Shown here piece after piece: positions 1-8,300 of a stretch of DNA of 11,166 nucleotides. The position numbers and the translations under genes are program-made. Under the pieces are notes generated by a model, which worked only from the letters and a program-made list of their open reading frames with translations, had not been told where the DNA came from and did no database searches. Positions within the stretch are counted from its first letter, which is position 1. The number at the start of each line of letters is the position of its first letter. The DNA is from an uncultured Planctomycetota bacterium (GTDB lineage Bacteria; Planctomycetota; UBA1135; GCA-002686595), in NCBI GenBank assembly GCA_903829565.1, contig CAIKQM010000600.1, positions 1 to 11,166 on the forward strand. The letters run 5' to 3'.

Positions 1-715
1 AGCCGTGTTGACGCAATCACGCACCCAACTCGTGATTGCTGATGGACGGCATGCCTTGGGTTCGACGCCCCAACAGTTTGACCTCATCACGGCGGACCCA
101 GTGCACCCGTGGACTCGCGGGTCAAGTGATTTGTACACGCTCGAGCACTTCCAGCATGTGCGCCAACGGCTTGCACCCGGTGGTGTGGCTTCGCAGTGGT
201 TGCCGCTCTATGAGTTGTCGTTCGAGGATGTACGCACCGTATGCGCCACATGGTGTGCGGCGTTCCCGCATGTCTCGGCGTGGCTCACGGCGTATGACTT
301 GGTGTTGATTGGTTCCGAGCAGCCGTTGCGCAGCTTGGAGGAGTTGGGGGCAAGCCCCCTACCGCCCTCTATGGCCTCGGTCCTCGCAGGTGCAGGCATT
401 CGTGACAGTTGGGACCTCGTTGCGCTGTGCTGTGCTCAGGATGCCCAACTGCGCGAGTTGGTCGCCGGAGTGCCGCCCATGCGCGATGACTTGCCTGTGA
501 TCGAGTTCCGAGCACCACGTTCCGCGCTCGCGGGCTATTGCACCGAGGCGTTGTGGTGGGCCGTGCGGCCGGAGGCCTTGCGCGCGCTTCCTGCTTCGGC
601 GCAGGCGCGTGCGGCCCGTGACCACGCGTTGGTAGCCCGTTTCGTGGCTGACCTGAGCTATGGCTTCGATGCCGCCGTCGATGCCTATGGACGTGGGCTG
701 CTCGGACGCGAGTGA
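1..715 (+). CDS. Spermidine/spermine synthase-like protein, C-terminal part (5' end outside window)
   Basis: The reading frame is open from base 2 to the TGA at 713-715, so the gene is truncated by the window edge; the GTG at 5 need not be its start. About 237 residues are visible. The segment around residues 10-90 has the layout of the second half of the AdoMet-binding fold of polyamine aminopropyltransferases: an acidic 'IADGRHAL' strand, 'FDLITADPVHPW' at about 77-112, then 'LYTLEHF', 'RLAPGGV' and 'WLPLY', and later 'FPHVSAW' and 'LIGSEQPL'. This pattern matches the bacterial spermidine synthase-like proteins that often carry an N-terminal membrane or MFS-like region, which here would lie off the window. 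The usual catalytic Asp of the DxxDP motif is His in 'DPVHP', so true aminopropyl transfer is uncertain. The last ~100 residues are not recognisable. The next gene starts 23 bp downstream on the same strand, so co-transcription is possible. The family call is fairly sure; the substrate is unknown. Confidence 0.78.
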   Translation, partial: AVLTQSRTQLVIADGRHALGSTPQQFDLITADPVHPWTRGSSDLYTLEHFQHVRQRLAPGGVASQWLPLYELSFEDVRTVCATWCAAFPHVSAWLTAYDLVLIGSEQPLRSLEELGASPLPPSMASVLAGAGIRDSWDLVALCCAQDAQLRELVAGVPPMRDDLPVIEFRAPRSALAGYCTEALWWAVRPEALRALPASAQARAARDHALVARFVADLSYGFDAAVDAYGRGLLGRE

Positions 716-738
716 AGAAGGTGCGGTAGACTGACCGT

Positions 739-3700
739 GTGCGCAAGGTGCTGGTACTGTTGAGCTGCTGCTTGTGGGCCACCACGCACGCGCGTGGCGC
801 ACAAGGCCCATTCACGGACAGCGTCATTGTTCGGCCGCGCAGCATCTACACGATCGAAGAAGGTCTGCCGCAGAACTCTGTCAAGGATTTAGTACAGACG
901 CGCGATGGTGCGCTGTGGATCGCAACCTATGGTGGCTTGGCGCGCCACACGGGCACAGGCTTCGAGACATGGTCGTTGCGCAACACACCGGAGTTGGGCT
1001 CGAACTTCGTGTGCAGCTTGCTAGAGGACCGCGATGGGATGCTGTGGGTGGGCTCCGCCGAAGGCACGGTGGCGAGGCTCGACGCGCGTAGCCTGCCCTA
1101 TGAGTTGCAAGGCTTTGGCCCAGCACAGGGTGTGCCGAATGGTCGCGTGGCCGACATGGTGCAACTGCGCGATGGAACTGTGGTGATGGGCAGTGAAGAC
1201 ACCGTCACCAAGTTCGAAAACGGACGATTCATCCCCATGTATGCAGAGCACGTGCCGCAGCCACGCGCAGCACGGCGCTTGCATGTGGATGTCTCGGGAC
1301 GCTTGTGGTGCGCAAGCGCCGATGGACTGTGGCGTCTGGACACGCCACAACCTGTACTGACCAGCTGGACAGATGGGCGCGCTTGCGGCTCCGCAAGCTA
1401 TGTGGACGAACACCCGCAGCACGGGTTGTGGTGCTACACAGACGAGGGCTTTGCGCTTGTCAAGCCAACTGGACTGCAGGCCCTGAGCCACGCTGGCGAG
1501 CCACCGCGCACGTTCCATGCGTTTTCAGCCGTCCTGAACGAAGACGGGGGCATTGTGATTGGCACAGGCTACTCCACAGTGCTGGTGCGCCTAGATGAAC
1601 GCACGGCCACCCAGTACCCATCGCCACTGCAAGGCCTGCATAGCACGGCGTTGCTTCACGATCGCGATGGCAACCTGTGGGTCGGCAGCCAGACCAGCGG
1701 TCTGATGAAATTGGTGCGCAGTTTCTCGTGGCCATTTGAAGGCAGTACCTTGCGCCTCAAGGAAGGACAGCTGCTGTTTGCGCCGGCCGATCGTGATGAT
1801 GCTTGGGTTGCATCCAGCGAAGCAGAGCAAGTACTACGCTTTCACACTCCCACGGCCACCGTACAAGCGATTGCTTCGCTGCCGACAGGACTTGGCCGGG
1901 TGCAAGCACTTTTGACAGGCCGCGATGGCACCTTGCATGTGCTGTTCGCACAGGGTCTCGTCTCTGCCAAAGGCGGAGTCGAACGGCGTGTCGCCCTTGC
2001 CAGTCAGATCTACACAGGCTCACTCTGCGAAGATGCCGAGGGCTACATTTGGGTAGGCGATCGCGGCCGAGTCCACCGCGTCGGTGGCACCAGCGCTCAA
2101 CCCGAGCTGACCACCTATGGTGCGGAAGCAGGACTGCCCGAGGACGCGGAGATCGCGGCCTTGCGTAGCGATGCGGCGAACCGTGTCTGGTTGGGTACAT
2201 CTCGCGGCCTGGCCTGTTGGAGCGCGGGGCGCATCACCATGCTGGGTGCGGCGGAAGGCTACAGCGGTGGCTCCGTGCGAGCCATTCTGCCTCTGGAGGA
2301 TGGAACCATCTGGGCGGGGCTCTACGGCGGTGGCTTGGTACGACTGCGGAACTCACAAGCGGTGCGTGTGGATGCGAGCCAAGGGCTGTATGACAACTTC
2401 GTCTCCAACATCCAGATGGATGACGAGGGTGCGCTGTGGATCAACAGCAACCGCGGTGTCTTCCGTGTGCGGCTCGCCGACTTGGAAGCCGTTGCGGATG
2501 GCCGTTTGGATGCGGTTCCGTGCTTGGCTGGACGCACCAACGAAGGCAATGGCATGAGCGGAGTGCGGCTTGCATCTGGCCGCCTGCTGTTCCCCACCGT
2601 GCGTGGGTTCGCCATGGTGGATCCGGCGCGCATGACCGATACCAACCAACCACCGGGCATCGAGTTGCGCGAAGTTGTCGCCGATGGTCGCAGCCATCGC
2701 ACGCGTGCCGACATCACAGTTCCACCCGGACCGCGTGAGCTTGTCTTTCGGTTCGCAGCACTCGCGTTGACGGAGCCACAGGCCGTGCGCTACCGCTATC
2801 GCTTGCAGGGCTTCGATACCGACTGGCGCGCGGCGGGGAGTGAAGCGTTTGCGCGCTACACAAACGTACCTCCGGGGCGTTACCGCTTTGAAGTGCACGC
2901 GCGCAGCTATGACGGTTCCTCTAGCCCCGAACCCGCGGGTATCGGTTTGGATCTGGAGCCGTACGTACATGAAACTTGGTGGTTCCGCCTGAGTGCACTT
3001 GGTGCCGTACTTGTGGGTATCGGGTACGCCTTCCGCAGGCGCGCGCAAACTGCTCGCAAGCGCCACAACGAGCTGCAACACGAGGTGCACCTGCGTCAAA
3101 CGGCTGAAGACTCCTTGCGAGGGCTGCATTCCCGATTGGTACGTGCCCAAGAAGAAGAGCGCCGACGCATTGCGCGCGACCTGCACGACGATCTGGGACA
3201 GCGCTTGGCTCTGGTAGGCGTGCGCCTCGATGTGTTGGAACGCAGCGCCCAGACCAAAGGAGCCACGCCCGTGGCCAGCGAGCTGGCTGCGCTGAGTCAG
3301 TCAGTGAAGTCGATCTCGTCCGATGTGCACGGACTCTCTGTCCAACTGCACTCGGCGCAACTGGACACGCTCGGTCTGCGCAGTGCCTTGCGCAGTTTGT
3401 GCAAGGAAGTCAGCCAGCAACACGAGCTGGCGATCGAGTATGAGGTAACGGGAGAAGGCGCCGAGCCTCGCGAAGACTTGGCCCTAGGCTTGTACCGCAT
3501 CGCGCAAGAAGCACTGCGGAATGCTCTGCGGCACAGTGAGGCGTCCAGCATTCGACTGGAGCTGCAATTGGAGTCGCGCTTCGCACGCTTGGTAGTAGTG
3601 GACGACGGCTGCGGCTTTGATCCACAGCAAGTCACCAGCTCCAAGAGCCTCGGACTACGCGGCATGCAAGAGCGCCTGCGCATTCTCGGCGGTCAACTAT

Positions 3701-3774
3701 ATTTGACAAGCGCCTCTGGTCGTGGCACACGCTTGGAGGCTATCGTACCGCTGGAAGCCTCCCCTGCCGCATGA
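739..3774 (+). CDS. Membrane sensor histidine kinase: Reg_prop beta-propeller, Y_Y_Y domain, HisKA_3, HATPase_c
   Basis: This 1011-residue protein senses an unknown signal outside the inner membrane and autophosphorylates on a cytoplasmic histidine. GTG 739 is the first start after an in-frame stop at 727-729 and gives a signal peptide (residues 1-21, MRK then a hydrophobic stretch ending ARGAQ). I see no good ribosome binding site. Residues about 35-640 hold repeated Reg_prop motifs of the type 'RDG.LWIAT..GL', for example near 46-70 and 95-120, and the leading 'GLPQNSV' is classic. Residues about 660-745 are a Y_Y_Y domain ('YRYRLQGFDTDW', 'PPGRYRFEVHA'). One membrane segment lies at about 747-768. 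The linker has coiled-coil character. HisKA_3 has 'RRRIARDLHDD' with His816 as the phospho-acceptor. HATPase_c has the N box at Asn928, the G1 box DDGCGF at 955-960 and a G2-like 'GLRGM' with Gly975. The stop overlaps the start of the response regulator, its evident partner. Confidence 0.95.
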   Translation: MRKVLVLLSCCLWATTHARGAQGPFTDSVIVRPRSIYTIEEGLPQNSVKDLVQTRDGALWIATYGGLARHTGTGFETWSLRNTPELGSNFVCSLLEDRDGMLWVGSAEGTVARLDARSLPYELQGFGPAQGVPNGRVADMVQLRDGTVVMGSEDTVTKFENGRFIPMYAEHVPQPRAARRLHVDVSGRLWCASADGLWRLDTPQPVLTSWTDGRACGSASYVDEHPQHGLWCYTDEGFALVKPTGLQALSHAGEPPRTFHAFSAVLNEDGGIVIGTGYSTVLVRLDERTATQYPSPLQGLHSTALLHDRDGNLWVGSQTSGLMKLVRSFSWPFEGSTLRLKEGQLLFAPADRDDAWVASSEAEQVLRFHTPTATVQAIASLPTGLGRVQALLTGRDGTLHVLFAQGLVSAKGGVERRVALASQIYTGSLCEDAEGYIWVGDRGRVHRVGGTSAQPELTTYGAEAGLPEDAEIAALRSDAANRVWLGTSRGLACWSAGRITMLGAAEGYSGGSVRAILPLEDGTIWAGLYGGGLVRLRNSQAVRVDASQGLYDNFVSNIQMDDEGALWINSNRGVFRVRLADLEAVADGRLDAVPCLAGRTNEGNGMSGVRLASGRLLFPTVRGFAMVDPARMTDTNQPPGIELREVVADGRSHRTRADITVPPGPRELVFRFAALALTEPQAVRYRYRLQGFDTDWRAAGSEAFARYTNVPPGRYRFEVHARSYDGSSSPEPAGIGLDLEPYVHETWWFRLSALGAVLVGIGYAFRRRAQTARKRHNELQHEVHLRQTAEDSLRGLHSRLVRAQEEERRRIARDLHDDLGQRLALVGVRLDVLERSAQTKGATPVASELAALSQSVKSISSDVHGLSVQLHSAQLDTLGLRSALRSLCKEVSQQHELAIEYEVTGEGAEPREDLALGLYRIAQEALRNALRHSEASSIRLELQLESRFARLVVVDDGCGFDPQQVTSSKSLGLRGMQERLRILGGQLYLTSASGRGTRLEAIVPLEASPAA

Positions 3775-4418
3775 AAGCCGCCCCCGATATGCGTCCGAAG
3801 GTTCTATTGGCAGATGACCACTCCATCTTGCTGGAAGCCTTCCAGAAGCTTCTAGAGCCGGATTGCCTCGTGATTGGCACTGCTACCGATGGAGAGCAAG
3901 TGCTCACCTTGGCCGCGCAGTTCCTGCCCGATGTCGTGGTGCTCGACATCTCGATGCCGCGTCTCAGTGGCATCGAAGCGGCGCGCCTCTTGCGCCAACA
4001 AGTTCCCTCCGTGCGCATTGTGTTCCTGACGGTCAACGAAGATCCGGGTCTGGCTGCATCGCTCCTCCGCGAAGGCGCAGCGGGCTACTTGCTGAAGACT
4101 TCGGCCGCCCATGACCTCTTCGAAGCCATCCGCGCGGCAATGGAGGGACGCACGCATGTGACCCCCTCGATCGCGGAAGCCGTGCGCAAGGCTCTGCGCC
4201 TGCCCGCGACCAAAGCCGGGCTGGAGCGTTTGTCCGAGCGTCAGCGCGAGATCCTGCACCTCGTGGTCGAGGGCTGCACCATGAAGGAGATCGCGTCACG
4301 CTTGGACATCACCCCCCGCACCGTCGCCTTCCACAAGTACCGCATGATGGAGCTACTGGGCTTTGAAACCACGGCGGAGCTGATCCAATACGGCATCCGC
4401 CATGGCTTAGGGGACTAG
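3771..4418 (+). CDS. NarL/LuxR-family two-component response regulator
   Basis: This 215-residue protein is the cytoplasmic output partner of the upstream kinase and a DNA-binding transcription regulator. The receiver domain (residues about 9-125) has all the usual residues: acidic pair Asp15-Asp16, phospho-acceptor Asp59 in 'VVVLDISMP', Thr87 and Lys109 in 'GYLLKT'. The GerE/LuxR-type helix-turn-helix (about 152-212) reads 'LSERQREIL', 'CTMKEIASRL', 'TPRTVAFHK', typical of the NarL group that pairs with HisKA_3 kinases. The ATG at 3771 overlaps the kinase TGA as ATGA, which implies translational coupling and a near-fixed ratio of the two proteins. A second ATG at codon 7 (3789) is an alternative start that would keep the whole receiver domain. 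No target operator can be named from this window. Confidence 0.96.
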   Translation: MKAAPDMRPKVLLADDHSILLEAFQKLLEPDCLVIGTATDGEQVLTLAAQFLPDVVVLDISMPRLSGIEAARLLRQQVPSVRIVFLTVNEDPGLAASLLREGAAGYLLKTSAAHDLFEAIRAAMEGRTHVTPSIAEAVRKALRLPATKAGLERLSERQREILHLVVEGCTMKEIASRLDITPRTVAFHKYRMMELLGFETTAELIQYGIRHGLGD

Positions 4419-4419
4419 A

Positions 4420-4449
4420 CGCGACAGCCGTGGGATGGCGGGGTATCAT
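4420..4449 (+). promoter_or_regulatory. Possible sigma70-like promoter before the epimerase gene
   Basis: A -10-like TATCAT (4444-4449, five of six consensus bases) lies 17 bp after GCGACA (4421-4426, four of six bases of the -35). Transcription would start near 4456, leaving a leader of only about 10 bases before ATG 4466. If real, the epimerase could be transcribed separately from the two-component genes and translated almost leaderless. Matches of this quality occur by chance, and the sigma-factor consensus of this organism is unknown. Confidence 0.25.
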
Positions 4450-4465
4450 CTTGCACCTCGCTGCT

Positions 4466-5383
4466 ATGAAGATCGCCCTCACCGGAGCTACCGGGTTCAT
4501 CGGAACCCATTTGATGCATGGTCTTCTGGGTGCGGGCCATCAAGTGCGCGTGTTGGTACGCCCAGGCCGTGCAGGCGCCCTTGTCAAGCCCGCTGGACAC
4601 GAGATCGAGGTGCATGAGGGCGACTTGACCCGACCGGAGTCCTTGCACGGCTTCCTCTCCGGCTGCGAGTTGCTGGTGCATGTGGCCAGTGCCCACGACC
4701 ACCTCGGCGAAGCCGAAATGCGCTCGGTCAACATCCAGGGCACTGAAGCCTTGGTGAATGAAGCCAAGGCCACAGGCAATCGCGACTTCCGCTTGTGGAT
4801 CGTCAGCTCGGCCGTCATTGGTGCGCCGGTGTACAGCTACTACCGCGACAGCAAGCGCGTCCAAGAGAAGATCGTGCGTGGCTCAGGCCTGCCATGGGCA
4901 AGCTTCCGCCCCACACTCGTCTACGGTCGTGGGGACATGCGTCACACAGCGCCCTTCTTGCGGCGCTGTGCGCGCCAGTCTGGCACGATCTGGGTCCCGC
5001 ACAGTGGCGCATCCAAGGTCAATCCCGTGCATGTGGATGACCTGGTCGATGCCGTCTTGAGGTACTTCAACTTCGATCGCGGCATCGACTGTGTCTATGA
5101 ACTCGCCGGACCGGCAGGCATCCCCTACAACGAGTTCCTTGACCTCACCATCCGCGCCGTGGGTGGCAAGATCAAGCGCCGCAACCTGAACAAGCGTTGG
5201 GCTGACGCAGCGATCTTCCTCAAGGGTCTCTTCACCGATGTAACGGAAGATCGCCGCGCCAGCGCCTATTTCAACCTGCACCACGAGCACGACATCAGCA
5301 ACGCCGTGCACGAGTTGGGGTGGAAGCCGCGCACCTATGCCGAGGGCATTCAGCAGGTGGCGGCTGGTGATTGGTGGCGCTAG
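4466..5383 (+). CDS. NAD(P)-dependent epimerase/dehydratase (extended or atypical SDR)
   Basis: This 305-residue protein is a cytoplasmic nucleotide-dependent oxidoreductase or epimerase of the short-chain dehydrogenase/reductase superfamily. I chose ATG 4466 because it places the first beta strand and the glycine-rich dinucleotide motif at the very N-terminus: 'MKIALTGATGFIG', with the GxxGxxG pattern at residues 7-13. The frame is open further back to GTG 4430, but the 12 extra residues have no place in the fold. The active-site pair is present as Tyr126-xxx-Lys130 ('YYRDSK'), with Ser114/Ser115 in the preceding strand. 'FRPTLVYG' and 'NPVHVDDLVDAV' are typical of the NAD-dependent epimerase/dehydratase family. 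The C-terminus ends with 'LGWKPRTYAEGI', a common family tail. No Shine-Dalgarno sequence is visible before the ATG. The substrate (nucleotide sugar, sterol-like or other) cannot be told. The gene ends 4 bp from the convergent surface-protein gene. Confidence 0.9.
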   Translation: MKIALTGATGFIGTHLMHGLLGAGHQVRVLVRPGRAGALVKPAGHEIEVHEGDLTRPESLHGFLSGCELLVHVASAHDHLGEAEMRSVNIQGTEALVNEAKATGNRDFRLWIVSSAVIGAPVYSYYRDSKRVQEKIVRGSGLPWASFRPTLVYGRGDMRHTAPFLRRCARQSGTIWVPHSGASKVNPVHVDDLVDAVLRYFNFDRGIDCVYELAGPAGIPYNEFLDLTIRAVGGKIKRRNLNKRWADAAIFLKGLFTDVTEDRRASAYFNLHHEHDISNAVHELGWKPRTYAEGIQQVAAGDWWR

Positions 5384-5387
5384 CCCC

Positions 5388-8300
5388 CTATTGACCGTCA
5401 CCTGCGACGGGGTTGGGCCCATCGCCCAGCGGCCCCTTCGGTAGCAGGTCGCCATGACGTTGGCAGCGCTCGAACGGCAAGTCCGCCGCAGCAAAGCCAT
5501 CGACACGCTCGACTAGCACCGCGTAGATCGCTGGACCTTGAATGGTCTCCATGACAGAGGCTGCCGTTTGCCCGCGCAAGGTGAGCCACCCTGTTTCGCG
5601 GCTCGTCATGCCAAAGATCTCTTGGGGATCGTCCCCCAAGGACCTCAAGCCATTCTCTGTGGTGATGGATGCCAGCTGCGTCAGCAACGGCTCTGCCCAG
5701 CACACAAAGCTGTAGGTGCTGGAGAACGACTGCTCATTGTCGTTCCAACCACGCACACTCACTGTCGTGGTGAAGGAACTGCCACCAGACAACGCCAAGA
5801 GAATCACACGCGAGGTATCGGCTGTGCGCTGCCCCATGAAGCGCGGGATGTGCAGTTCCTCCGGTGCCATTTCGTACTCGGAGAGTTGCCCATCACCAAA
5901 GCGCCAGTTGAGGTCGCGCACCCCGTCCTGATCGTCATCGTTCGGTCCACCATGGCGACCGATGCCCTTGAAGGCGACGGCATTCACGGACCAGTCGATC
6001 GCCGCGGCTCCATCCAAGTGCAGTTCCTGGCCTGCCAGTCGGTTGAACACGATGGGTTCACCGCCTGGGTTGGCTGCCGTCGGGACCGTCGACTTGGCAT
6101 AGGCATAGACATACCCGAGTTGGCCTACAGGAGCTTGCGACGAAGCGACCATCGTCAAAGTGTCGTTCGGCGTCAGCGTGAAGGTGCGCGAGGTCGCTTG
6201 GCATGCCTGAGCTTCCACGAACCGGAGTTCGACCTTGGTCGAGGCCTGCGTGTCGGTGTTGACAAGCGTCAAGAGTGTCAAGGAACCTGGACGCGTGTCG
6301 TACTTCGGATACACCAGCAACGAGGCCGGTTGGAGACGGTTGAAGGTCGGGCACTCGCCACCCAAGTACACGCGCGCCCGCACACAGCACGGAGTCGTGC
6401 AGGTGATGCCACAGCCTGTTTCATTCGGACAACTTTGGCATAGGTCATAGTCGAAGCTGATGTTGGCGCTCGCACCCGCAGCAGGCACGAACCGGAAGCT
6501 GCTCGATGCAGGTTGCCACGTCACGACTCCACTATTCGGCGGATACAGCGAGCCAGGAACCAGCGTCGGTACCCCCAGAGTGCAGCCAGCAGACGCTGCA
6601 TCATTGGCGAGCACGGGGATCAACACCTCGGTCATGGAAGCGCGATCCCACGCAACGTTGTCATCCTGGGCCGTCGGTGCGCCTTGCACCTGCACACACA
6701 CCACGGCCTCCGTCCCACACGGCGCGCCACAGACTTGGTAGCCCGCGCGGTAGGTAAAGGAAACCGGACCAGCCGGTGCCACGGGGCTCGTCGTGATGCG
6801 CAAGCGACCTGCTTCCACAGAGACCGAAATCCCACTATTCGGCGGCGGCAGCGAGCTCAAGTACAAGGTGGAAGGATCCGTAGGACCACAAGTACCCGGC
6901 AAGTCATTGGCAAGCACGTCAAGTAACGTGGACGAGCCCGGGCACAAGCACAGGTTGTCCCGCACGGCTGTAGGAGGTCCGCAGATTTCCACACGCACCA
7001 AGGTCTCGGCTGACAAGCAACCATCTGTATCCGCGACACGGTAGCGGAACTGATCCAAGCCGGAAGCGCCTGGATTCGCGGTGTAGATCACCGTGCCATT
7101 CGCTTGGGGAATTGCTGTTCCCAGAAGCGGCGGTACGGACACCACAACGGACGCCGGATTCAAAGGCGCACAGCCACTACCCGCGGCGTCGTTGGCCAAC
7201 ACCGGTGCCGGACACGACGAGCCGCTGCACACGCGCACAGTGTCCTCCGCCGTTGTAGGCCTGCACACACGCACATCCACACGAGCAGTGTTCGAGGTGC
7301 GGCCTTCGCCATCACCCACGCGGTAGGTGAAGCTCGTGGTACCGACGAATCCTGCAGGCGGTGTGTACACCAACCTGCAGGTCGGGCAAGGCTGATTGCC
7401 TGCGCAGCCCACCACGGCCACGCTACCCTCGCCCAGCGGCGGCTGGTTCACCACCACAACTGAGCCGCAAACCAGACCATTGGGCTCCGGCGCACCACAC
7501 GAGTCACGGTCAAAGTCGTTTGCCAGTACATCCACGGACACAGGCACCCCTGTGCAGGTGCGCGCAACATCATCGTTGGCGACAGGTGGCAAGTTCACGC
7601 AGTACAAGTAGCGGACCTCCACTTCGTACTGGGCAAGGGCACGGAAGTCGATGTCAAATTTACCACACCCCATGGGAGTCGAACCCGTGGTCGAGGTGGT
7701 GTTCGTGAAGGTGAAATTGACATTCCCACCACCAACCCAAGTGTTCCAACAACTTGAGCCGGGAGCACCCACCTCCTTGCAGATGAGCGGGGTCAGCGCA
7801 GGAGCGGGATCGACGCAGCGACAGCGTTCATCACCGAAGTCAATGCCTCCGGTACTGGCGGTGCCACACAGCACTTGGGTCAGGTTCGCTGGGTTCGGGC
7901 AGCGCCCCAGTTGGTCGATGGTGCTGCCGGCGTGAAAGGGAAATTCATCGATGAAGTCGTTGACGCTGAAGACCACACCAGGCAAGACCAGCGTGGCCCC
8001 ACTCGTATCGATGGAGAGCGGAGTGAGCGTGTTGCCATCGGGTGCTTGGACGCCCACGGTCCACTGCACACTGAAGGTGTCGTTCACCGTGCAAGTGGAG
8101 CTGGTGGAGTTGTTCCGCACGTGGATGGACACATTGGTATAGTCCGCAAGGAAGCGATACTGGACACGCTTGAGCGTGCCGAGCGCCGGATCGAATTGCG
8201 GTACGGCTAGATTCGTCGCAGCTAAGGGCGGCGAACCAATCTTGTCCTGCCCCAAGAACGGGGTCGGCAAGCGGTATTGACGCACGAGTGTTTGCGTCTG

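Noticed and set aside
2353..3186. 277-codon open frame on the - strand inside the histidine kinase gene
   Set aside because: It is antisense to the Reg_prop/Y_Y_Y region, which is strongly supported. The translation has no recognisable domain.
4430..4465. GTG 4430 as the epimerase start
   Set aside because: It would add 12 residues before the first strand of the Rossmann fold; the GxxGxxG motif fits ATG 4466 far better.
739..5383. A new defence or signalling system formed by the kinase, regulator, epimerase and aminopropyltransferase-like genes
   Set aside because: The kinase and regulator form a normal two-component pair. Nothing links the flanking metabolic genes to them except strand and spacing, and no defence-type domain is present.
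5538..6443. Long open frame (301 codons) on the + strand opposite the surface-protein gene
   Set aside because: It lies wholly inside the - strand gene, whose protein has a signal peptide and clear domain repeats. The + strand translation shows no domain, and high GC content often keeps antisense frames open.
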